A stretch of 64,000 nt of DNA from Carettochelys insculpta (Eukaryota > Chordata > Testudines > Carettochelyidae), in assembly GCF_033958435.1 (NCBI RefSeq), contig NC_134160.1, forward strand, positions 15,487,001 through 15,551,000, written 5' to 3'. The notes under the pieces are model-generated. The model did no database searches. It was not told where the DNA came from and saw only the letters and a list, made by a program, of their open reading frames with translations. Positions within the stretch are counted from its first letter, which is position 1. Every line of letters begins with the position of its first letter. Positions 32,764-43,960 of the stretch are shown piece after piece. The translations under genes were made by a program, and so were the position numbers.

Positions 32764-33960
32764 TTATGTGCAGCTTGTCCCCGAGAGGACCGCTGTCGAG
32801 AGACAGGTATCCTCTTGGAATACCCTGTGAAGGGCGTAATGTTTGGTGAAGGTGTCATAGGATGACCAGGTCGCCGCTCTGCAAATGTCTTTTAGCGCAA
32901 CGCCCTTGAAAAAGGCTGTTGAAGCCGCCACCGCCCTAGTGGAATGAGCCCTGGGCGTGGCCAGTAAAGGAGTCTTTTTGAGTTCGTAGCACATTATTAT
33001 GCAGGATACGATGTGCTTCGAGATTCTCTGTGAAGAGAGACCTTCTCCTTTCGATTTGGGAGCAAGAGAGACTAGGAGTTTATCCATTTTCCGGAAGGAC
33101 TTGGTCCTGTCTATATAGAAGGCTAGCGCCCTCCTCACGTCCAGGAGGTGTAGGCGCGCCTCTTTGTTAGAGTTATGAGGCTTTGGATAAAACGAGGGTA
33201 AAACAATAGGCTCGTTAATATGAAACTCAGAAGAATCTTTAGGAACAAAGGCTGGATGCAGCCGTACGCTTACCACCTCCTTGGAAAAAACAGTGCAGGG
33301 TGGCGTTGCCATAACTGCCGCAAGCTCGCTCACCCTGCGAGCTGACGTGATTGCGAGAAGAAAGGTTGTCTGTATCATAAGGAGGCGGAGGGAAACCGTG
33401 GCCAAAGGCTTGAACGGTGGTCCCCTTAGTGCATTAAGCACCAGGTCCAAGATCCACAAAGGTGGAAGCGGTTTCCGAGGGGGGTATAGGTTTACCAACC
33501 CTTTGAGGAACCTGGTAACCATGGGATGGGCGAACACCGTGTGCCCTTCCTCTTCCTGTCTGAACGCCGAAATGGCGGCAAGGTGGACCTTTAACGAGGA
33601 TCGTGAGAGTCCTCCTCTCTTGAGGTCCAGTAAATACTCTAATATTACAGGTATAGGCACCGAAAGGGGGGCTAGCTGTTTGGTAGAACACCATGCCGTG
33701 AAGCGAGTCCATTTCTGCTTGTAGGTCTTCCTGGTGGAAGTCCTCCTGCTACTTTCTAGGACTTGTTGCACTTCCTCCGTACATGTGCTCTCTAGGGAGC
33801 TGAGCCATGGATTAACCATGCTGGTAGTCACAGGCCTTGGGGGTGCGGATGCACTATGGACTCCTGGGCTTGCGTGAGCAGATCCGGCGCCACCGGAAGG
33901 GGCATCGGTGGACGGTACGACATGCGCAGGAGTAGGGGGAACCATTGCTGTCAATCCCAC
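32764..33960 (-). CDS. DIRS tyrosine recombinase, intact frame (copy B)
   Basis: A 398-residue frame and the only uninterrupted YR in the window. It has a Pro/Ser/Ala-rich start (residues 1-45), an N-terminal helical domain (about 50-195; RKTYKQKWTRFTAW, SLKVHLAAISAF) and a catalytic domain. The catalytic domain contains SARRVSEL (Arg near 209), RAHSTR (His339 and Arg342) and TFTKHY (Tyr375). This R-H-R-Y set is that of the tyrosine recombinases which integrate circular DIRS DNA. The first Met is arbitrary: the frame overlaps the end of the RNase H frame in another phase, and the natural start may differ. An intact frame does not show that the protein is made. Confidence 0.85.
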   Translation of the reverse strand: MGLTAMVPPTPAHVVPSTDAPSGGAGSAHASPGVHSASAPPRPVTTSMVNPWLSSLESTCTEEVQQVLESSRRTSTRKTYKQKWTRFTAWCSTKQLAPLSVPIPVILEYLLDLKRGGLSRSSLKVHLAAISAFRQEEEGHTVFAHPMVTRFLKGLVNLYPPRKPLPPLWILDLVLNALRGPPFKPLATVSLRLLMIQTTFLLAITSARRVSELAAVMATPPCTVFSKEVVSVRLHPAFVPKDSSEFHINEPIVLPSFYPKPHNSNKEARLHLLDVRRALAFYIDRTKSFRKMDKLLVSLAPKSKGEGLSSQRISKHIVSCIIMCYELKKTPLLATPRAHSTRAVAASTAFFKGVALKDICRAATWSSYDTFTKHYALHRVFQEDTCLSTAVLSGTSCT

Positions 33961-36002
33961 GTTGGGACTATCAGGATCATTTGGGCTCCTTCCCTCCTAG
34001 CTTTCTGCAAGACTTTGTGGATCAGCACTGTGGGAAGAAAAGCGTAAAGCAGGGGGCCCCTCCAGGAGATCGCGAATGTGTCCCCCAGAGATCCCCATCC
34101 CAGTCCTGCCCTGGAGCAGAATCGTGGGCACTTCTTGTTGTCTTGAGTAGCAAACAGGTCTATCTGGGGAAAACCCCATGTGTGAAAAATCGGTCGTAGC
34201 AGATCGGGACGGATCTGCCACTCGTGCGTGAGTGCGAAATGCCTGCTCAGCTGGTCTGCCTTCACATTGTGAGCGCCTGGTAAATACGAGGCTTTCGAGG
34301 TTATATTGTTGGCGATGCACCAGTTCCACAACCGGACTGCTTCCGCACATAAGGCACGGGACCGAGCTCCTCCTTGCCGATTTATATAAAACATGGTGGC
34401 GGTATTGTCTGTACTGATGCCGACTACTTTGCCTTGTATATGGTCTCGAAAGTGTCGGCAGGCGTTGAACACTGCTCTGAGCTCCAGAAAATTTATGTGC
34501 AGTGACTGCTCCGTGGAGGACCACAGCTCTTGCGTCACCTCTTCGCCCATGTGTACTCCCCACCCTATGAGGGAGGCATCTGTAGTGAGAAAAACCGATA
34601 TTTGTGGTTGGTGGAAGGGTGCCCCTGTTAGCAAGTTCTTGGGGTTTACCCACCATTGCAGGGATTTGCGCACCTCTGTTGTGGGCGACACCACCCTGTG
34701 AACGCTGTGTGCTGCCGGTTTGTATACGCTCGCCAGCCAGTGCTGCATGCTGCGCATGTGTAACCTGGCGTTCTGTACTACGAATGTCGCTGCTGCCATG
34801 TGGCCCAGCAGCTGTAAGCACGTCAGAACCGGCACCCTAGGGCTGAAGGTGATGACTTGCACGAGGGAGCCGATGGCCCGAAAGCGTGTCTCTGGTAGAT
34901 ACACTCTCGCTGTAATAGAATTTATGCCTGCCCCTATGAACTCTATGTCCTGTGTGGGGTCTATCTTTGATTTTGCCAGATTGATAACTAGGCCGAGCGA
35001 AGAGAACGTGCCTGCTGTGACGCGTATCATGCATAGTACCTCCTCCTTCGAGGCCCCTTTGAGTAGGCAGTCGTCCAGATACGGGAATATAAATACCCCC
35101 TGTCTGTGCAGGTAGGCTGACACCACTGCCAAGGTCTTGGTGAAGACCCTGGGGGCCGAGGAGAGGCCAAACAGTAGGACCTTGTATTTAAAATGTTCTT
35201 TGCCTACCATGAACCAGAGGAATCATCGGTGAGCCGGATGGATAGTTATGTGAAAATACGCGTCTTGTAAGTCGAGGGCTGCGAACCAATCTCCATCGTC
35301 TAGTGCCATAAGGATGGAGGCGATTGTGATCATCCGAAAGCGTTGCTTGCGCAGGTACCGGTTGAGGCCTCGAAGATCTAAGATGGGCCTCCACCCTCCT
35401 GTCTTTTTCTCCGTGAGGAAGTACCTCGAGTAGAACCCTTTCCCTTGCAGTTGCTCCGGCAGTCTTTCCACTGCCCCTATGAGCATGAGATGGTCTACCT
35501 CCTGCTTGAGCCTCGCTACGTGGGAGGCCTCCTGGAGGTGGGGCCTGGGTGGAGGTCGTGGTGGTGGGAGCGACTGGAAGGGGATGGCGTACCCCGTGGC
35601 TATGATCTCCAGCACCCATTTGTCTGTGGTGATCCTTTGCCACTGGTCGTAGAATTGTCGGAGGCAATGGTGGAATAACCGCTTCGGATGACCTTGTGTG
35701 ATGGTAGTGATGGCGCAACCCTGGATCTGTGTGTCAAACTTGTGGCCTTTGGCCCTGCCCTGAGGAGGCAAGGCTCTGTTGGGAAAGTCGCCTGGGAGTT
35801 CTGTACTGCTGGTGCTGTTGATGTCGCCCTTGCTCGTAACCCCTGGGGTACTGGGGACGCTGTTGCTGGTACTGGTACCGGTACCGTCTTTGTTGAGGGT
35901 AGTACTTTTTCTTTCTGTATGGAGGGGTGTAAATCCCCAGGGTTCTAAGTGTGGCTCTTGAATCTTTACTGGAATGAAGGACCGAGTCAGTTGATTCAGC
36001 AA
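33951..36002 (-). pseudogene. B reverse transcriptase and RNase H, with stops
   Basis: Two frames, 35223-36002 (RT N-terminus to PAHR) and 33951-35210 (rest of RT with YLDDCLLKG, then RNase H with TTDAS, LELRAVF, STDNTATM and HNVKADQLS), are in the same phase and are separated by a TGA at 35223-35225. A second TGA at 33951-33953 cuts the C-terminal 47 or so residues after VPTWD. Both stops replace codons of the CGN type in C, as expected from CpG decay. All catalytic residues of RT and RNase H are otherwise present. Confidence 0.88.
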
Positions 36003-37990
36003 ACAGCTTCTGCGAGTCGAAGGGAAGATCGACTATCTTTGCCTGCAGATCCCTCGGTATACCCGAAGTCTGGAGCCAGGACTCCCTTCGCATCACCACT
36101 GCCGTAGCTGTGGAGCGTGCTGCTGTGTCTGCAACATCCAGGGTGATCTGAACTCCCGTCCTCGAGGTCGCGTAGCCTTCTTGCACGATGGCCTTGAGCA
36201 TCGGTTTCTTGTCCTCTGGAAGCGAGTTCATGAGGGAGGTTAACCTAGTGTAGTTGTCGAAATTATGGTTCGCTAAATGCACTGCGTAATTTGCCATTCG
36301 CAACAGTAGAGTGGAGGAGGAGACGACCTTTCTGCCGAACAGCTCTAGCTTCTTGGCATCTTTGTCTGTTCCCCCTGTCTTGAATTGAGATGTCTTTGAT
36401 CTTTGTTGCGATGACTCCACCACCAAGGAATTTGGTTGTGGGTGGCTGAACAGGAACTCCATGCCCTTCGCCGGCACGAAGTATTTCTTATCCGCTCTCT
36501 TGTGGACAGGCGGAATAGTCACAGGGGTCTGCCATATCATAGTGGCGGACTCCAAGATTGCTTCATCAAGCGGTATTGCTATTTTGGAGGAGGCCGGAGG
36601 TCTCAGATTTTTGAGGAGCTTCTGGTGTTTCTCTTGCACCTCTGCTGTCTCAATGTCTTGCGTGAAGGCCACCCTCTTAAACAGCTCTTGAAACTGTTTG
36701 AGATCATCCGGAGGATGGACGTCTCCCGGGGCCGTAGCCTCATCCGGGGAGGAGAGCGAGGAACCACTAGGATACACCTCTCTGGACCCTTCCGGTTCCT
36801 GCTGGTGATGGTACATCCGCTCGCTGGAAGCTTGCAAGGGAAAATCTCGGGGTTCCATAACCAGTTCCCCCTGAGATACTTGAGTCTCTGACCCCGTTCG
36901 CGATTGCCCTCGGGGATATGGGACCGTCTGAGGGGATCTTTCCCTGGTAGATTGCCGGTGGTGTCTATGGCCCGCGTGATAGGGGCGACCATGGCAGCAT
37001 AGGCACTGTTCTTGGGAAGGTGACCTAGACCACTCCCTTGGTGCATATCCTCTGCGTCTGGGGGAGCGAGATCGTCGAGAGACCTGGGACACTGGAGAGA
37101 GCGATTTGTGATAGTATTCCAGCGGCTCAAACCCCAGGAAGGGTGAAGGTGGTCCCAGCCAGGGCGAAGCTGGTTGTAAAAATGTAGACGGGGCTCCGGG
37201 TAGGCTAGGGGGGACCCCTGCCTTCTGGTTGGAGTCTGCAGCATAAGCGGAGGGCTGAGAGATAGCAACTCTGCAGCCCTGTCTGGAGAGGGGCTGCGGT
37301 GCCTTGTTTTGTGTGCAGCCTTCCCCCTCTCCCTTGAGGGGGTAGCTACGCCCCCTGACGTGCAGGGGATCTCGGCCCCGTCCGCGCCGTGCTCAGCACG
37401 CTCATGGGCGGTGCCGCACGGATGGTGTCCTCTGGTGCCTGCAGGCCGCATGGCTGCGCGCTCTGCACCGCCAGTTCCCCGGGGGTCGGTGCCGCTGCTT
37501 GCGGTGCCGCCGGTACCGGCGCTTGTTTAGCCGCCGCCCTGCCTGCGGTGCGGGGCGGTTGTTTGATTATCGGAGGCTGAGCCGCCTCCACGTGGCTCTC
37601 CGTGCCGCCGCCGATCAGCTTTTGCTGCGGCTGGGGGCTGTGCGCTCCTCCCGTCTCGCTCGCTGTTGCTGCCGGCAGGGATTGGGCTGGGGAGACTTTC
37701 CTCCGTTTTTGTGCTGATGGGGTGAGGGAGGCGGCTTTCCTTTTATGGGCCCCGGAGGGTCCCTCCTGCTGCGGCCGCTCCAGCACATCTGGCTGGAGGG
37801 CCTTGTCGAAGAGCAGCATTTTAAGCTGTATCTCCCTGTCCTTCCTTGCTCTGGCTGTTAATTTTGCACAGAAGGAGCATTTCTGCGTGACATGGGACTT
37901 CCCCAGGCACCTTATACAGAGACTGTGCCCATCAGACGCTGGCATTGCCTCTCGGCAGGACTCACATTTCTTGAATCCTGAAGAGGACAT
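35734..37990 (-). pseudogene. B gag, frameshifted
   Basis: It starts at 37988-37990 (MSSSGFKKC, with the three CxxC pairs). The N-terminal frame ends at a TAG at 37346, the middle (36603-37451) lies in another frame, and the C-terminal body (35734-37092, 452 residues) differs from that of A by a single residue (TSRT for ASRT). The one-base loss after the PEP motif near 37190-37196 is shared with A. B keeps the 8 bp near 37505 that A has lost. Confidence 0.85.
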
Positions 37991-38158
37991 TGTTGGTGAG
38001 TCTTTCAATTGTTAATGGGTACTTAGCACCTTCTCTGTGCTGTTTTCCCCCTCTCTGATAGCCTGCCGCGGCAGGAGGGCTAATGGCCCTAGGCTCCTGG
38101 CCTACGGTGCTCCGCTTGTTACTAGGACTGGACTGAATGCCGTCCCGCTTGTTGTTTC

Positions 38159-38181
38159 TTGTTTGTTTTTTTGTTTTTTTT
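38159..38181. repeat. T-tract in the leader of B
   Basis: A T-rich tract with two G interruptions, at the same place as in A and C, between the gag start and the right terminal repeat. Confidence 0.85.
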
Positions 38182-38284
38182 GAAAATAACAACTGGCTAA
38201 GAACTTGAAAACTTTAAAGAAAAGCAGTTAAAACCATTGAATACGCTAACTTGGCCGTAGCCTACTCGGATTCCGTCTGCAGCC

Positions 38285-38375
38285 GACGGCGGTTAAGAGG
38301 AACTGGCGGGGACCGGATCGCGCACGTGGCCAGGACACCTAATGTGGAACACCCACGGGGACACTCGAAGAAGAA
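38285..38375. repeat. Right inverted terminal repeat of B, internally deleted
   Basis: Compared with A, the sequence jumps from GCGCACGTGGCCAGG to ACACCTAATGTGG. About 90 bp of the CpG-rich repeat body are gone, while the outer tip is kept. A short AGG/ACACC overlap at the joint suggests a deletion after insertion. Confidence 0.85.
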
Positions 38376-39904
38376 GAGAGAACATCTCCCTCGAGTTCTC
38401 AGGAAGCAAGTCCTTAAATATGAGTCAGAAGCTCATCGGTCATAGTTGTAATGGCTCAGGATAGGTAGCTGGTTAGCCATCCTGAGCAGCAAGCCCCCTG
38501 TGGAGTACACCTTTCTCCTGAATAGGTCCAGACATTTAGCATCCTTGGATTTTGGGGCCAGAGCTCCTTTTCACTGACAGTGGCTACCACCAAGGAGCAG
38601 GGTCGGTGTAGAGGTATTCAAAACCTTTGACAGGCACAAAGTATTTGTGCTCCACCCCTCGGGCAGTGGAAGGGATGGAGGCAGGTGTTTGCCAAATGGT
38701 GGAGACAGAGGACAGGGTGGTTTTGTTAAACAGAAGGGCCATATGTGATGGTCCCGCTGAGGCAAGGATGTCATGCATGGATTATTCAAGTCAGTGACTT
38801 TCTCCACAGGAGGGTGATGCTGGTAGCTGCCCACTGAACGAGATCCTGGAGTGCTCAGAAATCTGTGGACAGAGGCTTCAAGACTGAGGCAGTGGGACGT
38901 TCCTCTTACAGACAGGAGCTGGAGAAGACCAACAGGGGCCCAGAAGCCTCGGAGTGATCAGGCAGAGTGCGGGGTGTATCCTCCAGAAGAGTGGAAGCTA
39001 AGGGTCCAGAGGGGGCAGCTGATGGCAGCCTCAGGGGCCAGAGAAGCAGCCTGAGAGTGAGGCTGAAAACAAGCAACAGTGCCCTATGCCGGGAGGGTGT
39101 CCAAGGCATCCAGAACTACAACTGGGGTGGAGACCACTGGGGAGTGCTCAAGTCTCTGTGCAAGCACGGGTCTGCTGGGCTGGAGCAGTCGGACACAACT
39201 AAGGTCCCCCAGAGAGGAGGCAAGCCAGGCTGAGTGGGACGGCCATGGTGGGGTCAACCCTGCCAGACTTGGTGGTGGTGTGTGGTCAATGCTGAGCCAA
39301 GAGCATGAGCGCCAATGAGACTGATGAGGGGGTCGAGACCAGTGAGGAGAGTGAAATTGGTGCTGGGCTGAGAAGTGGTGCCAAGAAGTGGACAGGGGCC
39401 AAGGCAAAACACAGCATGGGGAGCCAAACCAGTGTTGAGAGCAGGACCAGTGCAGAACATGTAGTGCCAAGAGCTGGTCCAGTGCCGAGTTGGAGACCTG
39501 AGCCAGGAACTGGACAGGTGCAAGGAGTAGGAGCACTGATGAGGTGAAGTCCAGCGCACTGAAAAAGGCAGTAGCAGAGAACCCAGTCCACAGGGATCCC
39601 AGTGAATGGAGCCAGACTGGTGCCGAGGCACGTCCAAACCTGCCACTAGACGGGGCCAAGGTGATTGAATTTTGGAGCCCAAACTGCAAAAGCATCAAGA
39701 TGGGGGCAGGCCTGATCAGACATGGTGCCAAACATCCTTGCAGTGGTAAGAGCGTTTCAAAAGTGCAGAACTGGAGCTGTCAGCCACAGAGACCCTCAAA
39801 TGGGAGCAGTCAGGCAGTGAGTGAGACTGAGATTGATGCCGTGACTGTGATCGACACGACTGCCAATGGCTGGGTCAGGATTCCGAGTGGTGCTGGCTCT
39901 CTGA
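38376..39904 (-). pseudogene. D2 gag, N-terminal part after the B insertion
   Basis: Positions 38584-38778 on minus contain TIWQTPASIPSTARG and KYFVPVKGFEYLYTDPAP, matching IWQTPVTIPPVHKRA and KYFVPAKGMEFLFSHPQP of A gag. The upstream half (38900-39890) has loose repeats of a GGTGCC/GGCACC type, as in the variable Pro/Ser-rich part of DIRS gag genes. Long open frames here in several phases are not real genes. A MITE interrupts the sequence at 39905. Confidence 0.72.
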
Positions 39905-40561
39905 GGCTACGTCTACACGTGCAGCCAACATCGAAATAGCTTATTTCGATGTTGCGACATCGAAATAGTCTATTTCGATGAATAACGTCTACACGTCCTC
40001 CAGGGCCAGCAACGTCGATGTTCAACTTCGACGTTGCTCAGCCCAACATCGAAATAGGCGCAGCGAGGGAACGTCTACACGTCAAAGCAGCACACATCGA
40101 AATAGGGATGCCAGGCACAGCTGCAGACAGGGTCACAGGGCGGACTCAACAGCAAGCCGCTCCCTTAAAGGGCCCCTCCCAGACACAGTTGCACTAAACA
40201 ACACAAGATACACAGAGCTGACAACTGGTTGCAGACCCTGTGCCTGCAGCATAGATCCCCAGCTGGCGCAGAAGCAGCCAGAAGCCCTGGGCTAAGGGCT
40301 GCTGCCCACGGTGACCATAGAGCCCCGCAGGGGCTGGAGAGAGAGCATCTCTCAACCCCCCAGCTGATGGCCGCCATGTAGGACCCAGCAATTTCGACCT
40401 TGCGGGACGCGGATCGTCTACACAGTCCCTACTTCAACGTTGAACGTCGAAGTAGGGCGCTATTCCTATCTCCTCATGAGGTTAGCGACTTCGACGTCTC
40501 GCCGCCTAACGTCGAAGTTGGTGCCGCTACTTCGAAGTAGCGTGCACGTGTAGACGCAGCT
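39905..40561. mobile_element. Harbinger-like MITE with TCGAAATAG palindromes, 657 bp
   Basis: The left end GGCTACGTCTACACGTGCA and the reverse complement of the right end AGCTGCGTCTACACGTGCA are near-identical inverted repeats flanked by TGA on both sides. Just inside lie stacked palindromes: CATCGAAATAG and CTATTTCGATG on the left and CTTCGAAGTAG variants on the right. The centre (40120-40400) is unrelated to the ends and is non-coding. Confidence 0.8.
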
Positions 40562-40564
40562 TGA

Positions 40565-41450
40565 GTGACCAGGCACTTACCCCCTGCAGATGCATCGAGG
40601 GACAGAGGCCGCAGTCTCTGCTGGGGAGTTCATCATGGTGATTAAGTCCCCCACCACTTGGAACATATCAGGCATAAACAAAGGCCCAACTGGGACCGGT
40701 TCACCTCTGAGGAAGTCCAAGAGAATCAGGCTGTGTGTGTGTGATGCTGGGCATCAGGAAACTCTGAATGTAACCCTCAATCAGAGAATTCCTTGCCCCA
40801 GCTGATCACAATTCCACTCCCCCAACACCTGCCTGGAAGTGCCCCTCCCACCTTCCTTCACCGCTCTGCCTCTCCTGTCCTAGCTCCGTCCCCCCGCAAC
40901 TCTGTACCCAGCTCAGCACCTTCCCTTCTCTGCCTCCCAGCAACCTCTTGCTCAGCGTGGCCCCCAGAGTTCCTGTGCCCAGCTTGGTCCCTTCCCCTCT
41001 CTGCTGCTTCCCAGCCCACCTGAGCCCCCAGCAGTCCTGCGCCTCCCCAGTTGGCTCCCTTCTCCTAGTTGTCACTGACTATCTCTGCCCCCAATCCTCC
41101 ATCCTCTTCCTTTTCTAGCCTGGCTCCTCCACCTCCCTTGGCCCTGCAGACCCGTGCAGGGATGCACCGCAGAGCTTGGCTCCCTCCTCCTCTTCCCTTC
41201 CTCCCTGCTTTCTCACATACAGTTGCAATCTCCAGACCCCACCCTCCCCTTCACACTACAGCTCTGTGGATTCCAGCTCAGAGGCTCTCTGCAGTCCTAC
41301 CACATTGCTACAACAATGCTATTCAAAACAGCCAGGGACCCAGACAGGGCTAGATCAGTGGCCATGGTGGCGGCAGCAGCAGCAGCCACCCCAGGCCCAT
41401 ATACAAATGCCCCTTTTGCCAGCCTCTGTCAGAGAGCTAGTTTGTAGTGC
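40565..41450. other. C-rich low-complexity stretch, no gene
   Basis: The first 200 bp may be the last part of D2 but show no clear match. From 40800 to 41270 the DNA is C-rich with loosely repeated CCCTTCCCCTCTCTGC-like units. The open frames there follow base composition. Confidence 0.5.
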
Positions 41451-42709
41451 TAGCTTTAGGTTTCTGAGTTAACACTCCAGTGAGACGAACATGGCAATTC
41501 ACAGACCCCAGAGCTTGGGTCCCAGGGATATAATGTATAGAATTTACATTTTTTAAAATGCTCTCTCCCCCCTCTTACTGAGGAGGGGAAAGTGGTTTGG
41601 GTTTTGTTCTTTGGTTTTTGGGTTTTTTTTTTTGTTTGTTTGTTTCCCCCCCCACCCCTTTGTGGGGAGGGGAATGAAAGCTCAGATTGTGGAGCATAGT
41701 CCACTTCTAGCCCCAACTACGTTTAGTTTACTGGAGCTTAAGGCTGCTGTAAGAAGTTCGCTCCTGAATAAGTTTCAATGGGGCGGGGACAGAAAAGGAG
41801 AGTAGGAATGAACAGAAAGACTTCAGAAGTAAGTTTTTGTGCTACAGTAATTAAAATTAACATGTATTTTAGATAAGGATATCTGAAGATCCAAGCATTT
41901 AAGACTAAAGCTGAATACACAGATTCTGCATCTAAAAATAGATGCATGGACTTTTATAGTGATGTGATTTTATAGTCTTCAGCAAAAAAGCAATGAAATA
42001 TTTAAAGCAAATTTTAAACTATTATAGTAATGCACAATTGTTTTTGTCAGTAAGCTCACAAACTGACAGCGTATACCTCCTGATTGGCACATGCCTGTTA
42101 AATGGTTTCATTACCACTTAATGGTTCTTTTACAGGCCAATGTTATGCTTTTCGGTCTGGCAAGCTAGAAGGCATTTCACTTTTAACTTAAGTAGATTCA
42201 CTCTGTGGGAACACTCACAGAACTGCAACAGCCTGGTGCTGGAGACTGCAGGAACCTTCAGGAGAGGGACAGGAGCAGGGGACTGGCTGAGCAATAAGAC
42301 CCAGGGAAGACACTGCCTCCCCTTGCCTTTCTCTCTTATACCTACCACTCAAGCATCTCATCATAGCTGGACATTAGGTTCGCATTGGCCCCAAAGCTTA
42401 ATGGCTAATTAACAATTTTGTAATGGTTGGTAAAAATATTACAAAGAATCATATATCAAACTTTCTTTCCTATACCATAAAAACTTGCTTGTACTAAGTA
42501 CAATCTAACTCTGACTGTGTAAGAATGAAATGTTCTGGGGTTGTGCAACCTTCCTTGAGTAAGCAATGTCCTAATCTAAAACTAGAGATTTTGTTTAGAA
42601 TCTACTCAACAGATGGCTCAAGTAAAAGAATTAAACCAGATATTGGAAGTGTTCACAGGAATCTCACAACTTGGGCCAGAACCTCGTGACTTTTGGAATA
42701 AAAGTTCAT
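41451..42709. other. PUM1 intron, no feature recognised
   Basis: Intronic DNA with a T/G tract at 41616-41650. No repeat ends or coding exon were recognised. Confidence 0.5.
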
Positions 42710-43612
42710 TACTCCTGGGAGAATTCTGAACTACTGCAAGTATTCAAAATTCATGATCCCCCCCCCCCGCCGCCACAACCTTCTTTCCCTCCCCTTCAGG
42801 AAAACGAGTGACAGAGAAGCAAAGGAAAGTTGCAAGAGCTTTAACATACCCTTCCCTGGCAGCGCGGGCACATAGGTTAGGGTGTGCAAAGTGACCAACA
42901 TAGACATAAATCATCATTGCAGGGTGGGGAGAGGAGTTGGGCAGGTATGTGTACGTATGAGCAAGTGAGAGAGAGACTCTGTCCCTGTATGGTGGCCCAC
43001 CTGGTGTGAAGGGGCAAGGTTCAGGGTATGTCTAAGGGAGATAGGCATGAGGCAGGCTCTTTCCCCTCAGGAAGAAAAGAATGTACCAGCCTGCATAGTG
43101 AATTGATCCCATTGTTCTTACTGGATTTCCCCCAAGAGTATAAAACATGTGAAAGCTTTGAGGCTCCTTTACATTGGCAGACTGGTCTTATGAGCAGTGA
43201 AGCTTCACTTTTCCCATCAAAATATGCTCCACCAACTGTCTGTTGCTGATCTTTCTGCAGATGGTCAGTAGCCAATATAAACTGTGAGTCTGATTCCCCA
43301 GACCTCACTTGCTCTTCAGTTGCCTGTGATATAACACTGAGCATATGGCTGCACATATATGTTGACTAATAATGTGAAATCAAGGTCAATCCTAGCTACA
43401 TTACTGTTTGAGAGAGAAGGTCTGGGATTTCTTTCATTGCTCCCCATTACCACTGTCCATTGCTGTATTGTAAATACATTATTAAAATAATTAAAACTAG
43501 TGTAATATATTCTGTTATTTTGACAAAATAGGCAGAATTCAGTAGAATTGTCAAGTATAGTGCACAGAATTTTTTATTAATTTTTTTCCCCCACAGAATT
43601 TTCCCAGGAGTA
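42710..43612. mobile_element. Nonautonomous DNA transposon with TACTCCTGGG ends
   Basis: The left end TACTCCTGGGAGAATTCTG and the reverse complement of the right end TACTCCTGGGAAAATTCTG are inverted repeats of 19 bp with one mismatch. The right half also has a second CAGAATTTTTTATTAA stretch. Length is 903 bp, with a C-run near 42758 and no coding frame. The superfamily is not certain, as the target duplication is unclear. Confidence 0.7.
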
Positions 43613-43960
43613 TCAACATCAGTGCTTTAGAAAAGAAGAAGAGCCGGCACTCAGCCAGTTCAGCAGCCCCCTCCCCCAGCCAATCCCGCAGCTGGAGCTT
43701 CTGAGTTGCCTCTCCTCAAAATAAAGCACTTATCAACATGAAATGCATTTTTCATATTTCCCACTGTGGGACTCCCATCTAGAGCACTTTATAGTCAGAG
43801 AAAAAGCCTTAGCACAGGTGAGAGATCTTTTGACATGCAAGGACTAAAACAAAGTAACTAAGAGACTGGAAAGTATAAAGTTGAGATGCGATCCTCCAGA
43901 AAAGGGAAAAAAAGCATAAAATTTGCCATATTCATCATAGCAAATTTCAAATTAACAATA

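Larger units (their letters stand above)
32355..38375 (-). mobile_element. DIRS retrotransposon copy B (about 6.0 kb), nested in D2 gag
   Basis: A nearly complete DIRS element, nearly identical to A through gag and pol. The left tip GAAAGAAAGGTTACTCAC and right tip CACTCGAAGAAGAA bound it. The flanking DNA is gag of D2 on both sides; removing B rejoins GCAGGAG-GAA-GAGAGAACATC. B keeps a full-length YR frame, but RT/RNase H has stops, gag is frameshifted and the right terminal repeat has an internal deletion of about 90 bp. Confidence 0.92.
28900..39904 (-). mobile_element. Old DIRS copy D2, split by copy B
   Basis: A degenerate DIRS element of a different subfamily. It keeps an ICR (about 28990-29075: TCTCGAAGAACAACAGCTAC, then TTCTTCTTCGAGTGCC), YR (29065-30070), RNase H and RT (30066-31930) and gag. 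The gag gene is cut at 32354 by copy B and resumes at 38376. A Harbinger-like MITE at 39905 ends the recognisable part. The outer terminal repeats were not recognised, so both outer limits are uncertain. Confidence 0.75.

Noticed and set aside
39084..39731. A 215-residue minus-strand frame rich in Ser, Leu and Pro
   Set aside because: It falls in the variable part of the decayed D2 gag, with open frames in three phases over the same DNA. It does not continue the aligned gag frame.
40793..41472. Several overlapping open frames in C-rich DNA
   Set aside because: They are explained by low-complexity C-rich sequence, with no domain and no conserved frame.
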